A DNA stretch of 28,849 nt from a virus, in the IMG/VR virus record IMGVR_UViG_3300027963_000253, positions 1-28,849 of that record. One strand, written 5' to 3'. The notes under the pieces are model-generated. The model was not told the origin of the DNA. It saw only the letters and a program-made list of their open reading frames with translations, and did no database searches. This document shows, piece after piece, positions 8,777-15,650 of the stretch (position 1 is the stretch's first letter; every line of letters starts with the position of its first letter). A program made the position numbers and the translations under genes.

Positions 8777-10033
8777 ATGCCTTTCACTTGCGAAGCCATT
8801 TTTGCCTGTGGGGATTATCAAAACGGGATTTTTTTGTCTACTGCTTATGGCCGAACTACAAAACCGCCACCCGTTTACTTTTTAATCTCTGGCGCAACAG
8901 CGGGAACAAGATACGAAACTGTTTGTAGTGGAACTTTTAATTCTTCTTTTACTACTCTAGTTTTCCCTGCAAGCCCCACTACTTGCGGGGCATCTGTTGC
9001 ACAATCTGACTATTTCACTATCCCGGCAAATCTCGCCTTAAATGGTCAATCAATTTCAACAGGTCGCAATAACATAGGTTCTGAAGCGAATGTTTCAAAT
9101 GTGCCCTGCGCTTTTAACGCCACCATACTGGACGGTGCTACAGAAGTATTTTCCGTCACTACAGTTTTTGGAAGTAACACTAGGCAGATGGGTACGTGGG
9201 TAGTCTCCAAAAGCAGTTCCAGCATTTATGTAACATGCACAAGTTATGGCACGGCAAACGCCATTCCTGTCTTTGTTCCTTATGTTGCAGGCGTACAAAC
9301 TAGTCTTACTGAAATCCCAGAAATTTGGAAAGTCTCAATCAAGGATAAGAAGGGTAATGAAATTGCTTCTAATATGGTCAACGCCCCAGTTGTTACACGC
9401 TATCCTGAGACAATCTTTGCTGCCTCTGTTATTTCTGTGACTGATACTTATTCGATTGAAATTGAAAAAAGAAACTTTGAGTCAGCAGTTTCACCTATTT
9501 CTGATATTCAAAGACTACAGCTTTACACCACTCTTACAGCAGGAGTCACGGTGACATCGGGCGGGTCTAGTAATATGTTTTCTTGGTTAGACAACTCCTA
9601 CTGGTACCTGACCGATCTTCAGGTAAATCTCGGAACACGGGCGGTCACCCATCGTCACGGCACCACCCAGCTACGGCCTAGCGACACGATCAACTTTGCA
9701 ATTCTATTTCACGACGGCACAGCCGGGATCAACCCACAGGCAACAGACATCAAGCTGGCAGTTCGCTCGTCAAACAACGCCTCGCCCTACCATTTCTGGT
9801 CGGCCGCCACCGTGAGCACCGTCACCGTATCTGGCGACGTCTACTACGCCATTACCGTCACCGCCTCAGACGACGATCTCCTTTCCGCTCAGGCCGCCAA
9901 CCTCCTTGCCGGATCTAATGCCGACCAATCACTCCTGGGCGAGATTCAGTGGACGACTACCCGTGGCACCTTCAGTTCCGATACCTTTACCATCAACGTG
10001 CCCAGCGAAGTGGTACGCGAACCTGACGTTTAG
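8777..10033 (+). CDS. Mosaic tail fibre/adhesin protein
   Basis: The 418-residue product is beta-rich, with an N-terminal part of about 270 residues that includes several cysteines and a C-terminal part of about 145 residues. The two parts differ in base composition: 24 of 60 bases are G/C at 8881-8940 but 36 of 60 at 9841-9900, with the change near 9550-9600. That suggests an exchanged N-terminal module joined to a resident C-terminal domain, as happens in host-recognition proteins. No enzymatic motif is visible. A fibre or adhesin role is inferred from position and composition. Confidence 0.65.
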   Translation: MPFTCEAIFACGDYQNGIFLSTAYGRTTKPPPVYFLISGATAGTRYETVCSGTFNSSFTTLVFPASPTTCGASVAQSDYFTIPANLALNGQSISTGRNNIGSEANVSNVPCAFNATILDGATEVFSVTTVFGSNTRQMGTWVVSKSSSSIYVTCTSYGTANAIPVFVPYVAGVQTSLTEIPEIWKVSIKDKKGNEIASNMVNAPVVTRYPETIFAASVISVTDTYSIEIEKRNFESAVSPISDIQRLQLYTTLTAGVTVTSGGSSNMFSWLDNSYWYLTDLQVNLGTRAVTHRHGTTQLRPSDTINFAILFHDGTAGINPQATDIKLAVRSSNNASPYHFWSAATVSTVTVSGDVYYAITVTASDDDLLSAQAANLLAGSNADQSLLGEIQWTTTRGTFSSDTFTINVPSEVVREPDV

Positions 10034-10036
10034 GCC

Positions 10037-10372
10037 ATGGCCGCCAGCTACGACATCACGATCGAGCAGGGGACGGACTGGACGCGCGATCTGTTTTTGA
10101 CCACCGCCACCCAGGGCTACATCAGCTTAGCGGGCCGGACGTTTACCGCCCAGATCCGCCAGATGCCAGGGGGCACGGTGGTAACGCAGATTGGTACTAG
10201 CGTAGTTTCGGCGGCCGGTGGCCAGCTACGCCTTACCGTTACATCCGCAGCAAGCCTGCTCGTGCCTACCAGCGGGGCCAAGTATGACCTAGTTCAGGTC
10301 ACTAGCGCAGGGATTGCGACTAGGCTGCTGGAAGGTGCTGTGACATTAAGCCCAAGAATAACAATACCATGA
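10037..10372 (+). CDS. Conserved small beta-sandwich tail protein
   Basis: The 111-residue protein opens with YDITIEQGTDWTRDLFL and continues with LAGRTFTAQIRQ, then a LRLTVTSAASLLVPTSGAKY segment and a terminal RLLEGAVTLSPRIT. This is the familiar layout of a small phage protein that often sits beside fibre genes (baseplate upper-protein-like N-terminal fold). It probably attaches or spaces fibres. It overlaps the next gene by ATGA at 10369. Recognition is by sequence pattern; I cannot confirm the family by search. Confidence 0.7.
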   Translation: MAASYDITIEQGTDWTRDLFLTTATQGYISLAGRTFTAQIRQMPGGTVVTQIGTSVVSAAGGQLRLTVTSAASLLVPTSGAKYDLVQVTSAGIATRLLEGAVTLSPRITIP

Positions 10373-11490
10373 GCGATATTTATCTACAGATCACAGAGAC
10401 ACCCACCGTAGTCACACTATCCGCGCCCGTCGTGTCTGGGGCGCTTTCATCCACCGTCACCGTGGCTAACACAGTCACCGTAGCGCTGGACGCGAACAGC
10501 CTGAGTGCGTTGGAGAACGTGACCGTCACCGTCGGCGCCGCCATTACTGGGACAGTCACTGTGGGGAACTTTCCTGCGACACAGGCCGTCTCGCTCGCAT
10601 CCGTGCCCACCCACGGCGTTACCCTCACCAGCACCACAGTGACTGTCAGCTCCCTCCCCGCAATCTCTGGCACGGTGACGGCGAATGTTGCCAACGATAT
10701 TAATGTTGGAAATATATCTAGCTCATTAGAATATTATGCAGAAAATTTTAATAACAGCTTGCCTGTTGTAATAAATAATGCCCTGCCCTCTGGAGGTAAT
10801 AATATCGGTACTGTTGCGATTGGAAGCATTGCATCAGGCAACAACCGCATCGGCTTTGTAACAGTTACTGCAGGCACTTCACAAATTGGAAGCGTCACCA
10901 TCTCTGGCACAGTTCCTGTTTCCGGCACGTTCTGGCAGGCGACCCAGCCCGTCAGCGGTACATTTTATCAGGCCACGCAACCCGTCTCGCTTACATCCAC
11001 CACAGTCACGGTTAGCTCGCTCCCAGCTTTAGCCGCTGGCACGGCGCAGATCGGTTCTGTTACGGCCAGCATCAGCGGAACAGTTCCCATCAGCATCTCC
11101 TCCGTTACGGTAGGGAACAGCGTCACTATTGGCTCGCTTCCAGCTTTGGCGGCCGGGACAGCGCAGATTGGTTCTGTTACGGCATCAATTTCTAACACCG
11201 TAGTCACAATTTATTCAGCTCAAGGAACAACTGTAACTAATAGTAATTTTACCAGCACCACAGCCTCTACCACGCTTGTCTCGGCAGTAGCAGGCAGAGA
11301 TGTGCTAACAGTATTTAATGAGGGAGCGGGCAATCTACACATCTCGCCGAGTGCGACTTGTACTACTGTGGCCTATCAAGTGCGTCTATCAGCGGGTGAT
11401 TATTGGGAATGTCCAATGGGACAGTGTTCGCTTGCTCATACCGCAGTATTCGCATCGGCTGGCACGGCTAGGGTGACGGAAGTTAGCTAG
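10369..11490 (+). CDS. Repeat-rich tail fibre protein
   Basis: The 373-residue protein is low-complexity: short valine/threonine/serine beta units with recurring GTV, TVTVSSLPA and GTAQIGSVTASIS elements, including QATQPVSGTFYQATQPVS. This suggests a fibrous beta-solenoid shaft. The last 85 residues (from about VSAVAGRDVLTVFNEG) form a distinct globular cap with three cysteines and a SAGDYWECPMG turn. A patch at about 10690-10870 is AT-rich compared with the rest. A 51-bp near-repeat at 11016 and 11133 shows internal duplication. Confidence 0.7.
   Translation: MSDIYLQITETPTVVTLSAPVVSGALSSTVTVANTVTVALDANSLSALENVTVTVGAAITGTVTVGNFPATQAVSLASVPTHGVTLTSTTVTVSSLPAISGTVTANVANDINVGNISSSLEYYAENFNNSLPVVINNALPSGGNNIGTVAIGSIASGNNRIGFVTVTAGTSQIGSVTISGTVPVSGTFWQATQPVSGTFYQATQPVSLTSTTVTVSSLPALAAGTAQIGSVTASISGTVPISISSVTVGNSVTIGSLPALAAGTAQIGSVTASISNTVVTIYSAQGTTVTNSNFTSTTASTTLVSAVAGRDVLTVFNEGAGNLHISPSATCTTVAYQVRLSAGDYWECPMGQCSLAHTAVFASAGTARVTEVS
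11016..11066 (+). repeat. Internal 51-bp direct repeat, copy 1
   Basis: This segment encodes LPALAAGTAQIGSVTA within the repeat-rich fibre gene and recurs, with mostly third-position changes, at 11133-11183. The 117-bp period equals 39 codons, consistent with duplication of a shaft unit and later drift under protein-level selection. Confidence 0.75.
11133..11183 (+). repeat. Internal 51-bp direct repeat, copy 2
   Basis: Second copy of the fibre shaft unit seen at 11016-11066. The encoded peptide is the same while several wobble bases differ, so the duplication is not very recent. Confidence 0.75.
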
Positions 11491-11499
11491 GAGCAGGCG

Positions 11500-12273
11500 A
11501 TGCCACTTACTAAAGCAGGATTTAATTTTGATGCTTATTTATTCAATACAATAGGCAAGACAAGAGCAACAAACTTTGGTTATGGCGGAACTTATGCCAG
11601 AACTAGCGGGACTAGCTCAATCGCAAGCAACACAAATTCACCTCGATTCTTAATATATACAGATTCTGGAATATCTGCTGGAGGCCACGGCAAAATTGGA
11701 TATTACGACCCGATAGTCACAGACATTTCGTCTGGGGAATCAAGCATTGATTTTTCAAAAAAGTTCAGATTTTCGTGCTTGGGGCAAATAGTTATTAACT
11801 CCACAAACTCAGCCGTAAGAATTGTTTTTTCTGGCACTGGCAACACAACAGATGCTCCTATGGCAAATTCAAACGGCTTAACTGCAAATGGGATTGGCGT
11901 GGAATTTGCTCTGCAATCTTCAATAGTACAAGCAAGACTCATTGGATTTAACACATCATACTTAACCCCAACCTCCTATACCACGCTTGCCAATGGAATG
12001 TCAGATTCAACAACAAAGCACACGGCGTTTGTCTTGGAAAACGTTGGTGATGGCAATGTAAACTTCTACGCTCCCAATTCCTCAACTGTCGGTGATTTAA
12101 TTATTCCAACAACTCCAATCCTAACCCTTTCTGGTTGCCCAACCACAAAAACTGGCAATCGTTTTTTTGAATTTCAAAGCGTAAACAACTCAACTGTTGC
12201 TCCGACATCAACTGGAGTGAACAACACCGTGGCTAGAATGCAGTTGCATAATGCAATGCTTTCTGTTGGTTAA
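11500..12273 (+). CDS. AT-rich receptor-binding/fibre tip candidate
   Basis: The 257-residue product is beta-rich and polar (asparagine, serine, threonine, glycine), resembling lectin-like tip domains. Base composition is clearly AT-rich (17 of 60 G/C at 11521-11580 against 38 of 60 at 10081-10140), which suggests a recently acquired module at the end of the fibre block, where host-range genes are commonly exchanged. TAGGAG lies about seven bases upstream of ATG 11500. The next gene, starting two bases after the stop, has no Shine-Dalgarno of its own. Function is inferred. Confidence 0.65.
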   Translation: MPLTKAGFNFDAYLFNTIGKTRATNFGYGGTYARTSGTSSIASNTNSPRFLIYTDSGISAGGHGKIGYYDPIVTDISSGESSIDFSKKFRFSCLGQIVINSTNSAVRIVFSGTGNTTDAPMANSNGLTANGIGVEFALQSSIVQARLIGFNTSYLTPTSYTTLANGMSDSTTKHTAFVLENVGDGNVNFYAPNSSTVGDLIIPTTPILTLSGCPTTKTGNRFFEFQSVNNSTVAPTSTGVNNTVARMQLHNAMLSVG

Positions 12274-12274
12274 A

Positions 12275-12400
12275 ATGCCGCTCCTCCTACTAACCCTCTT
12301 GCTCTCCTCCTGCTCTCCACGGCCAGCCGAGAACACCGGCCTTCCGCGATATTCCGATATGTCCGCAGCCGAGGACGCAGGCCGAACTTCCAGCAAATGA
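12275..12400 (+). CDS. Small lipoprotein
   Basis: This 41-residue protein has a leucine-rich hydrophobic start and a lipobox LSSC at residues 10-13, followed by a polar tail rich in proline, serine and acidic residues. It therefore looks like a lipid-anchored envelope protein. Candidate roles are outer-membrane spanin or superinfection exclusion; neither is proved. It lacks the usual basic n-region. There is no Shine-Dalgarno before ATG 12275, and its stop overlaps the next start as ATGA at 12397. Confidence 0.5.
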   Translation: MPLLLLTLLLSSCSPRPAENTGLPRYSDMSAAEDAGRTSSK

Positions 12401-12570
12401 GCAAAGACGAACAAGCCTGCAAAGCCCTTCAGTACTTACTGGACGAAGGCTTTATCTCGTTAGGCTACATTGACGGCAAGCCAGCGGTTTACCTCACTAC
12501 AAGCCTACTAGAAGCAAGAAAGGCCATTACAAAGCTAGTATCTAACGACTCAGCAGATTGGTGGAAGTGA
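12397..12570 (+). CDS. Small hypothetical protein
   Basis: A 57-residue protein starts in an ATGA overlap and ends in a GTGA overlap with the next gene, which is the main evidence that it is translated. It reads as two helices around a short hairpin (LDEGFISLGYIDGKPAVYLT), reminiscent of a minimal winged-helix shape, ending in DWWK. No family is recognised. Its neighbours are a lipoprotein gene and a coiled-coil membrane protein. Confidence 0.55.
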   Translation: MSKDEQACKALQYLLDEGFISLGYIDGKPAVYLTTSLLEARKAITKLVSNDSADWWK

Positions 12571-12827
12571 GTGCAGACCAAGTAGCGGAGCTGAGCGAAC
12601 GACTGGCTCTAGCTCGAGAAGCGATAGCAAGAATAGAAACTCGCCAGACAGTAATTCTGGATTTACTAGAACGCTCTCAAGCCAGCCTGGGCGAGTATCA
12701 CGGCCGCCTAACTAACATGGAGCGCGACGCCCACACGATTAAGACAAAGCTGTGGCTGGTGGCGCTTGTATCTGGGGCCGTGTTTAGCACAATCTGGGAA
12801 CTAATTAAGCGTCGCATCAGCTTTTGA
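12567..12827 (+). CDS. XhlA-like coiled-coil membrane protein
   Basis: I place the start at GTG 12567, inside a GTGA overlap with the previous stop, giving 86 residues; TTG 12558 and GTG 12561 are also in frame. Residues 5-60 form an amphipathic helix with coiled-coil spacing (AELSERLALAREAIARIE), followed by one hydrophobic segment LWLVALVSGAVFSTIW and a basic end. This layout matches XhlA/haemolysin-type accessory lysis proteins, which sit in the membrane beside a holin. The lysis context supports the reading, but tail-associated coiled-coil proteins can look similar. Confidence 0.55.
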   Translation: MSADQVAELSERLALAREAIARIETRQTVILDLLERSQASLGEYHGRLTNMERDAHTIKTKLWLVALVSGAVFSTIWELIKRRISF

Positions 12828-12842
12828 CACCCCGCTAGGGGC

Positions 12843-13013
12843 ATGGAAACAATCATCCCCGCACTACTAAAGATCGACTGGCTTGGCGCACTGGGTGCAA
12901 TTACGGCCGCCCTTGCCGCTATTGCAGCGGTTGCCACGTTCATTCCTGGCGATGAGCCGGAAAAAACCCTGCAAAAGATCGTCGATTTTCTTTCCAAGTT
13001 TTCCAAAAAATAA
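12843..13013 (+). CDS. Small holin candidate
   Basis: The 56-residue protein has one long alanine-rich hydrophobic segment (about residues 14-34) and a lysine-rich C-terminus ending SKFSKK. Size, single membrane segment and charged tail fit a small class III-like holin that would release the endolysin encoded at 13395. AGGGG lies very close to ATG 12843. Holins share little sequence, so the call rests on topology and location between an XhlA-like gene and the endolysin. Confidence 0.5.
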   Translation: METIIPALLKIDWLGALGAITAALAAIAAVATFIPGDEPEKTLQKIVDFLSKFSKK

Positions 13014-13019
13014 CTACTG

Positions 13020-13187
13020 ATGATCGCCGGCATATTAACGGCGCTGGGCGGGATTATCGGGATCGTGCTGTGGTTTTTAAAGCGAAAATCACCGCTTCAG
13101 CGTAATTTTGAGTCGATTGAACTAGAACGCAGGAAAAGACAGAGAGACATAAATGCTTGGTGGACGCATCGCCCTCCTACTGATTAG
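13020..13187 (+). CDS. Small single-membrane-span lysis-region protein
   Basis: This 55-residue protein has an N-terminal membrane segment (about residues 2-20, ILTALGGIIGIVLWFL) immediately followed by KRK and a basic helix. The gene is overlapped at its 3' end, in another frame, by the lipoprotein gene at 13153. That arrangement recalls an inner/outer spanin pair, but the positive charges right after the span would favour a cytoplasmic C-terminus, which argues against a classic inner spanin. It may instead be a second holin or antiholin. Confidence 0.5.
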   Translation: MIAGILTALGGIIGIVLWFLKRKSPLQRNFESIELERRKRQRDINAWWTHRPPTD

Positions 13188-13398
13188 CGCTCTGGCGCTC
13201 TGCAGCTGTGCCACGACGCAAACGCAGGACGGCCCGCCGCCGTCGCCAGACAGCATCAGCTACTTCATCTACGCCTGGGACAAAGCGGAACGCACCAATC
13301 CCCCGTGCCCACAAGCCTATCGAGACTTATTTGCGGAATCGCTCAAAGCGCTTTCTGACAGCCTGGCAGAAACTCAACGCGAGCGAGCGCGGCAGTGA
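13153..13398 (+). CDS. Lipoprotein, outer spanin candidate
   Basis: The 81-residue product has a signal peptide (GRIALLLISALAL) and a lipobox LCSC with the acylated cysteine at residue 19. A short proline-rich stretch (DGPPPSPDS) and a helical C-terminus follow. It begins inside the preceding small membrane gene in a different frame and ends in a GTGA overlap with the endolysin gene. Outer spanins are short, proline-containing lipoproteins nested in or beside the inner spanin gene, so this is a fair candidate; a plain envelope lipoprotein is the alternative. Confidence 0.6.
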   Translation: MLGGRIALLLISALALCSCATTQTQDGPPPSPDSISYFIYAWDKAERTNPPCPQAYRDLFAESLKALSDSLAETQRERARQ

Positions 13399-13913
13399 CC
13401 AGCCTGGCTGAAGCTGGCTCCCGCACCCTGCGGGCGATTGATACATTAGACGTCGGCTTTCAAAAACAGGTAAGGGGCTGGGTGAACGAGATGGTGACCA
13501 GCCGGATTGAGCCGCTGATCTACTGCGGCCGTCGCACCATGGAGGAGCAAGCTGCCCTTTATGCAAAAGGCAGGACGAGCAAAGGCAAGATCGTGACCAA
13601 GGCTCGCCCAGGGGAAAGTTATCATAACTACGGGCTGGCATTTGATTGGGTGCCGCTAAAAAGGACGGCCAAAAATGCGGATCTATGGGTTGCGAATTGG
13701 GACGATGAAACTGCTTTTAAGCTAGGCGAGCACGTAGGTCTGAGCTTTGGGCTAGTTGGCATCTCCTGGGAAACAGGTCATCTGCAAACCAGTTTATTTA
13801 AGAGCTGGCGTGACATTCCACGCGAGGGTGTGGAACAAGTAAGGGCCAAGGATATCCCGCAAAAAACAAAGGCAACTAGCCTAGTCCGTAGTCAGCCGTG
13901 GAGTAGCCGGTGA
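13395..13913 (+). CDS. Endolysin, M15-family peptidase
   Basis: The 172-residue protein carries the M15 (VanY/Ply500-like) zinc peptidase signature: RTMEEQAALYAKGR at residues 47-60, SYHNYGLAFD with zinc ligands H77 and D84, and WETGH with E126 and H129. Such enzymes cut the peptide cross-bridges of peptidoglycan (L-Ala-D-Glu or D-Ala bonds). There is no signal peptide, so release depends on a holin. The start is GTG 13395, overlapping the lipoprotein stop. The final 30 residues are a basic tail of unknown use. Confidence 0.85.
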   Translation: MTSLAEAGSRTLRAIDTLDVGFQKQVRGWVNEMVTSRIEPLIYCGRRTMEEQAALYAKGRTSKGKIVTKARPGESYHNYGLAFDWVPLKRTAKNADLWVANWDDETAFKLGEHVGLSFGLVGISWETGHLQTSLFKSWRDIPREGVEQVRAKDIPQKTKATSLVRSQPWSSR

Positions 13914-14224
13914 CGCCTGAACACGAGAAGCATTTGGCTGGAATCATTCGCGATTTAACCAATGACGTAGACGCTAAGTACCGCAAGGGCCAAGAGGAGC
14001 ACGGCGGTGCGTTATGGCGCCGGCCGGTGTGGAAAGATGCTTGGATGGAAGTGCTGGATCTTTGTACCTACGTTCACACATTAAAGATGCAGCTTTCTGT
14101 GATTGCGGAGCTTGCACTAATGGGTGCTGCTGACGAAAGCGTAGTGGCGGCACAATCGCGTGAAAGTTGCAGGCAGATTTTAGCCGTATTGCAGGGCTTT
14201 CCATCTGCCCAAGACAAAAAGTGA
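13910..14224 (+). CDS. MazG-like all-alpha NTP pyrophosphatase candidate
   Basis: The 104-residue helical protein contains KYRKGQEEHGG (residues 24-33) followed by AWMEVLDLCTYVH, in which E47 and D50 match the E-x-x-D of the MazG-like superfamily. These enzymes hydrolyse nucleoside triphosphates to monophosphate and pyrophosphate, and phages use them to tune nucleotide pools. The canonical EExxE motif is only partly matched (E29, E30), so activity is uncertain. It starts at GTG 13910 and ends in GTGA overlaps. Confidence 0.5.
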   Translation: MTPEHEKHLAGIIRDLTNDVDAKYRKGQEEHGGALWRRPVWKDAWMEVLDLCTYVHTLKMQLSVIAELALMGAADESVVAAQSRESCRQILAVLQGFPSAQDKK

Positions 14225-14967
14225 AGGTGATCCGCAAATGGAAAAAGTGGCTGGCGGTCAGCTGCTCTCACGGTCACCTGGCGAACGCGGCCGCTTGCAA
14301 GGCCGCTATTGAAATGAAGCGCCGGTGGCAGCCAGATATAACGCTTCACCTAGGCGATTTTGTAGATCTGTCTGGGCTAATGGGTAGCGCAAGGAAAGAT
14401 CCTGACTCTCCCGAACGCACGGTATCAATCCGTGAGGACTTCGACGCTGGCCTTAATTTCGTTCGAGAACTGGCGCCACGTTTCATATTTGAGGGCAACC
14501 ATGAGCACCGGCTAACCGCACTGCAATACTCGCCTAGCGCCATTGTGGCGCACTGCTGCACGTCGGCAAAGTCGGAGATCTACAACATGTGCAAGGATCT
14601 AAAGGCGCAGTACGTGCCTTATGATATTGAGAAAGGCTGGCGCATTCTGGGAGGCACGGCATTTGGCCACGGCTTTATGTATTCAGAGTCAAGCGCGGTA
14701 CGCGACCACGTTGAAATGCTCCGCAGACCTGTCGTCATGGGGCATCTTCACCGGGTAGATCGAACCGCTGGCCGCAGCATTGGCGCACCCGTGGGCTGGT
14801 CGATCGGTTGCCTAGCCGATATCGCCAGCATGCACTACGCCAGGCGTCAGCGCTCGGTTACTAGGTGGCAGCATGGGATAGCCTGGGGCGAGTACGTAGA
14901 GAGCGGGGAAGGGTGTACGGTGAACGTACTGTCGCCCATAGGAGGCGTGTGGCGATACCCAGTGTAA
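14221..14967 (+). CDS. Calcineurin-like metallophosphoesterase
   Basis: With start GTG 14221, inside the GTGA overlap, the protein has 248 residues. Four family motifs are clear: GDFVD (45-49), GNHE (92-95), GHG (149-151) and GHLH (174-177). Motif I, normally D-x-H, reads C15-S-H17, so the usual aspartate metal ligand is replaced by cysteine. The family cleaves phosphomono- or diesters with two metal ions, and the substrate here is unknown. It follows the endolysin and a MazG-like gene and is probably transcribed late. Confidence 0.8.
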   Translation: MKVIRKWKKWLAVSCSHGHLANAAACKAAIEMKRRWQPDITLHLGDFVDLSGLMGSARKDPDSPERTVSIREDFDAGLNFVRELAPRFIFEGNHEHRLTALQYSPSAIVAHCCTSAKSEIYNMCKDLKAQYVPYDIEKGWRILGGTAFGHGFMYSESSAVRDHVEMLRRPVVMGHLHRVDRTAGRSIGAPVGWSIGCLADIASMHYARRQRSVTRWQHGIAWGEYVESGEGCTVNVLSPIGGVWRYPV

Positions 14968-15239
14968 AAGATTGGGCAGTAGCTCTAGACGCCTACGTAG
15001 CCGGAGATCGGGAGGAGGTAGTGCCGCCGGGTTGGTACACAAAAATTGAGATAGCAAAGCAGTGGGGCAAGTCGGACGTTTATACAAACAAAATTTTAAC
15101 CCGCATGATTAAAGCTGGAGGGGCAGAAAGAAAAGTATTTTCAATCAAAATTAAAATAAGTCAGCGCGGCGGTAAAATTGGACACTGTCGCAGGGTACCG
15201 CACTATCGGCTTAGGGCTATTAAAACCGGCAAAACCTAG
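14949..15239 (+). CDS. Winged-helix DNA-binding protein
   Basis: I choose GTG 14949, which overlaps the phosphoesterase gene by 19 bases and gives 96 residues; a longer start would run deep into that gene. The segment PPGWYTKIEIAKQWGKSDVY, followed by TNKILTRMIKAG, has the helix-turn-helix and wing pattern of small phage regulators. The C-terminus is basic. It closes the rightward late block, and its stop shares the CTAG with the stop of the opposing ribbon-helix-helix gene. It may regulate late genes or act as a tail-of-operon switch; target sites are unknown. Confidence 0.55.
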   Translation: MAIPSVKDWAVALDAYVAGDREEVVPPGWYTKIEIAKQWGKSDVYTNKILTRMIKAGGAERKVFSIKIKISQRGGKIGHCRRVPHYRLRAIKTGKT

Positions 15240-15247
15240 CGTTTTTT
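15231..15247. terminator. Weak bidirectional terminator candidate
   Basis: AAAAC, a five-base loop CTAGC and GTTTTTT form a small stem with a T-run at the point where two convergent genes end. The loop contains both stop codons. The stem is only five A/T-rich pairs, so it may be a weak terminator or chance. Confidence 0.3.
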
Positions 15248-15388
15248 CTGTTTTCCCAGCTCTTTTACTAGCAGGGTAGTGATATATGCCGAAAGGGATA
15301 ATCCGCTTTTTCTAGCCATTCGTTCGCCGTTGCGTTTCACTTTTGGGTCAATAGTCAGGTTGGTTTTGACCTTCCTCATAAGGGACAT
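15236..15388 (-). CDS. Ribbon-helix-helix repressor candidate (RHH1)
   Basis: The 50-residue protein (start ATG 15388; an internal ATG at 15379 is also possible) reads as a beta strand VKTNLTID, helix A (PKVKRNGERMARKSG) and helix B (LSLSAYITTLLVKELG), the Arc/CopG/MetJ ribbon-helix-helix fold. Such proteins bind DNA as dimers of dimers at repeated half-sites. The gene reads away from a second RHH gene at 15484, and a perfect inverted repeat lies four bases upstream of its start. A role in the lysis-lysogeny decision is inferred from that placement beside integrase and attP. Confidence 0.65.
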   Translation of the reverse strand: MSLMRKVKTNLTIDPKVKRNGERMARKSGLSLSAYITTLLVKELGKQKKR

Positions 15389-15391
15389 TGT

Positions 15392-15410
15392 ATGCGTAAT
15401 AAATACGCAT
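15392..15410. promoter_or_regulatory. Operator: ATGCGTA inverted repeat
   Basis: ATGCGTA and TACGCAT flank a five-base spacer, a perfect inverted repeat four bases before the start of RHH1 and between the divergent RHH genes. It is the likely operator for one or both of them; binding at this point would cover the leftward promoter. Confidence 0.6.
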
Positions 15411-15456
15411 TCAAGTTTAAAAAGAAAAGTTAATACCCAAAAAAAAGTATTGCCAA

Positions 15457-15484
15457 TACGCCGTGTATGCGTAGCAAAGGCGTA
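15457..15484. promoter_or_regulatory. Second operator cluster of GCGTA half-sites
   Basis: Three more GCGTA half-sites occur here: reverse at 15457-15461, forward at 15469-15473 and forward at 15480-15484, the last touching the ATG of RHH2. With the two in the upstream inverted repeat, five half-sites lie within 91 bases, suggesting cooperative binding by ribbon-helix-helix dimers. Confidence 0.5.
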
Positions 15485-15645
15485 TGCCTCGTCGTCCACT
15501 CAGCGGATTAAAGTCTGAAAAGACAAACATTGTCCTGCCAGTGGCGGTCAAAAAGGCATCACAGAAACTGGCCGCTGCTCGTCGAATTTCACTTTCACAG
15601 CTCATCACTCAACTGCTCGCAAGGGCATCGGGAGAGCAAATCTAA
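15484..15645 (+). CDS. Ribbon-helix-helix protein (RHH2)
   Basis: The 53-residue product has a basic start, a strand (EKTNIVLPVAV), helix A (KKASQKLAAARRI) and helix B (SLSQLITQLLARAS), again the ribbon-helix-helix layout. The strand resembles that of RHH1 (KTN followed by alternating hydrophobics), so the two may share an ancestor. ATG 15484 is preceded closely by AAAGG. It is divergent from RHH1 and is followed five bases later by an excisionase-like gene, so it may act as the Cro- or Mnt-like partner in a two-repressor switch. Confidence 0.6.
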   Translation: MPRRPLSGLKSEKTNIVLPVAVKKASQKLAAARRISLSQLITQLLARASGEQI

Positions 15646-15650
15646 ATCTT

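Noticed and set aside
12830-12841. CCCC-GCTA-GGGG palindrome before the holin candidate
   Set aside because: Only four pairs and no T-run; probably chance or part of the ribosome site.
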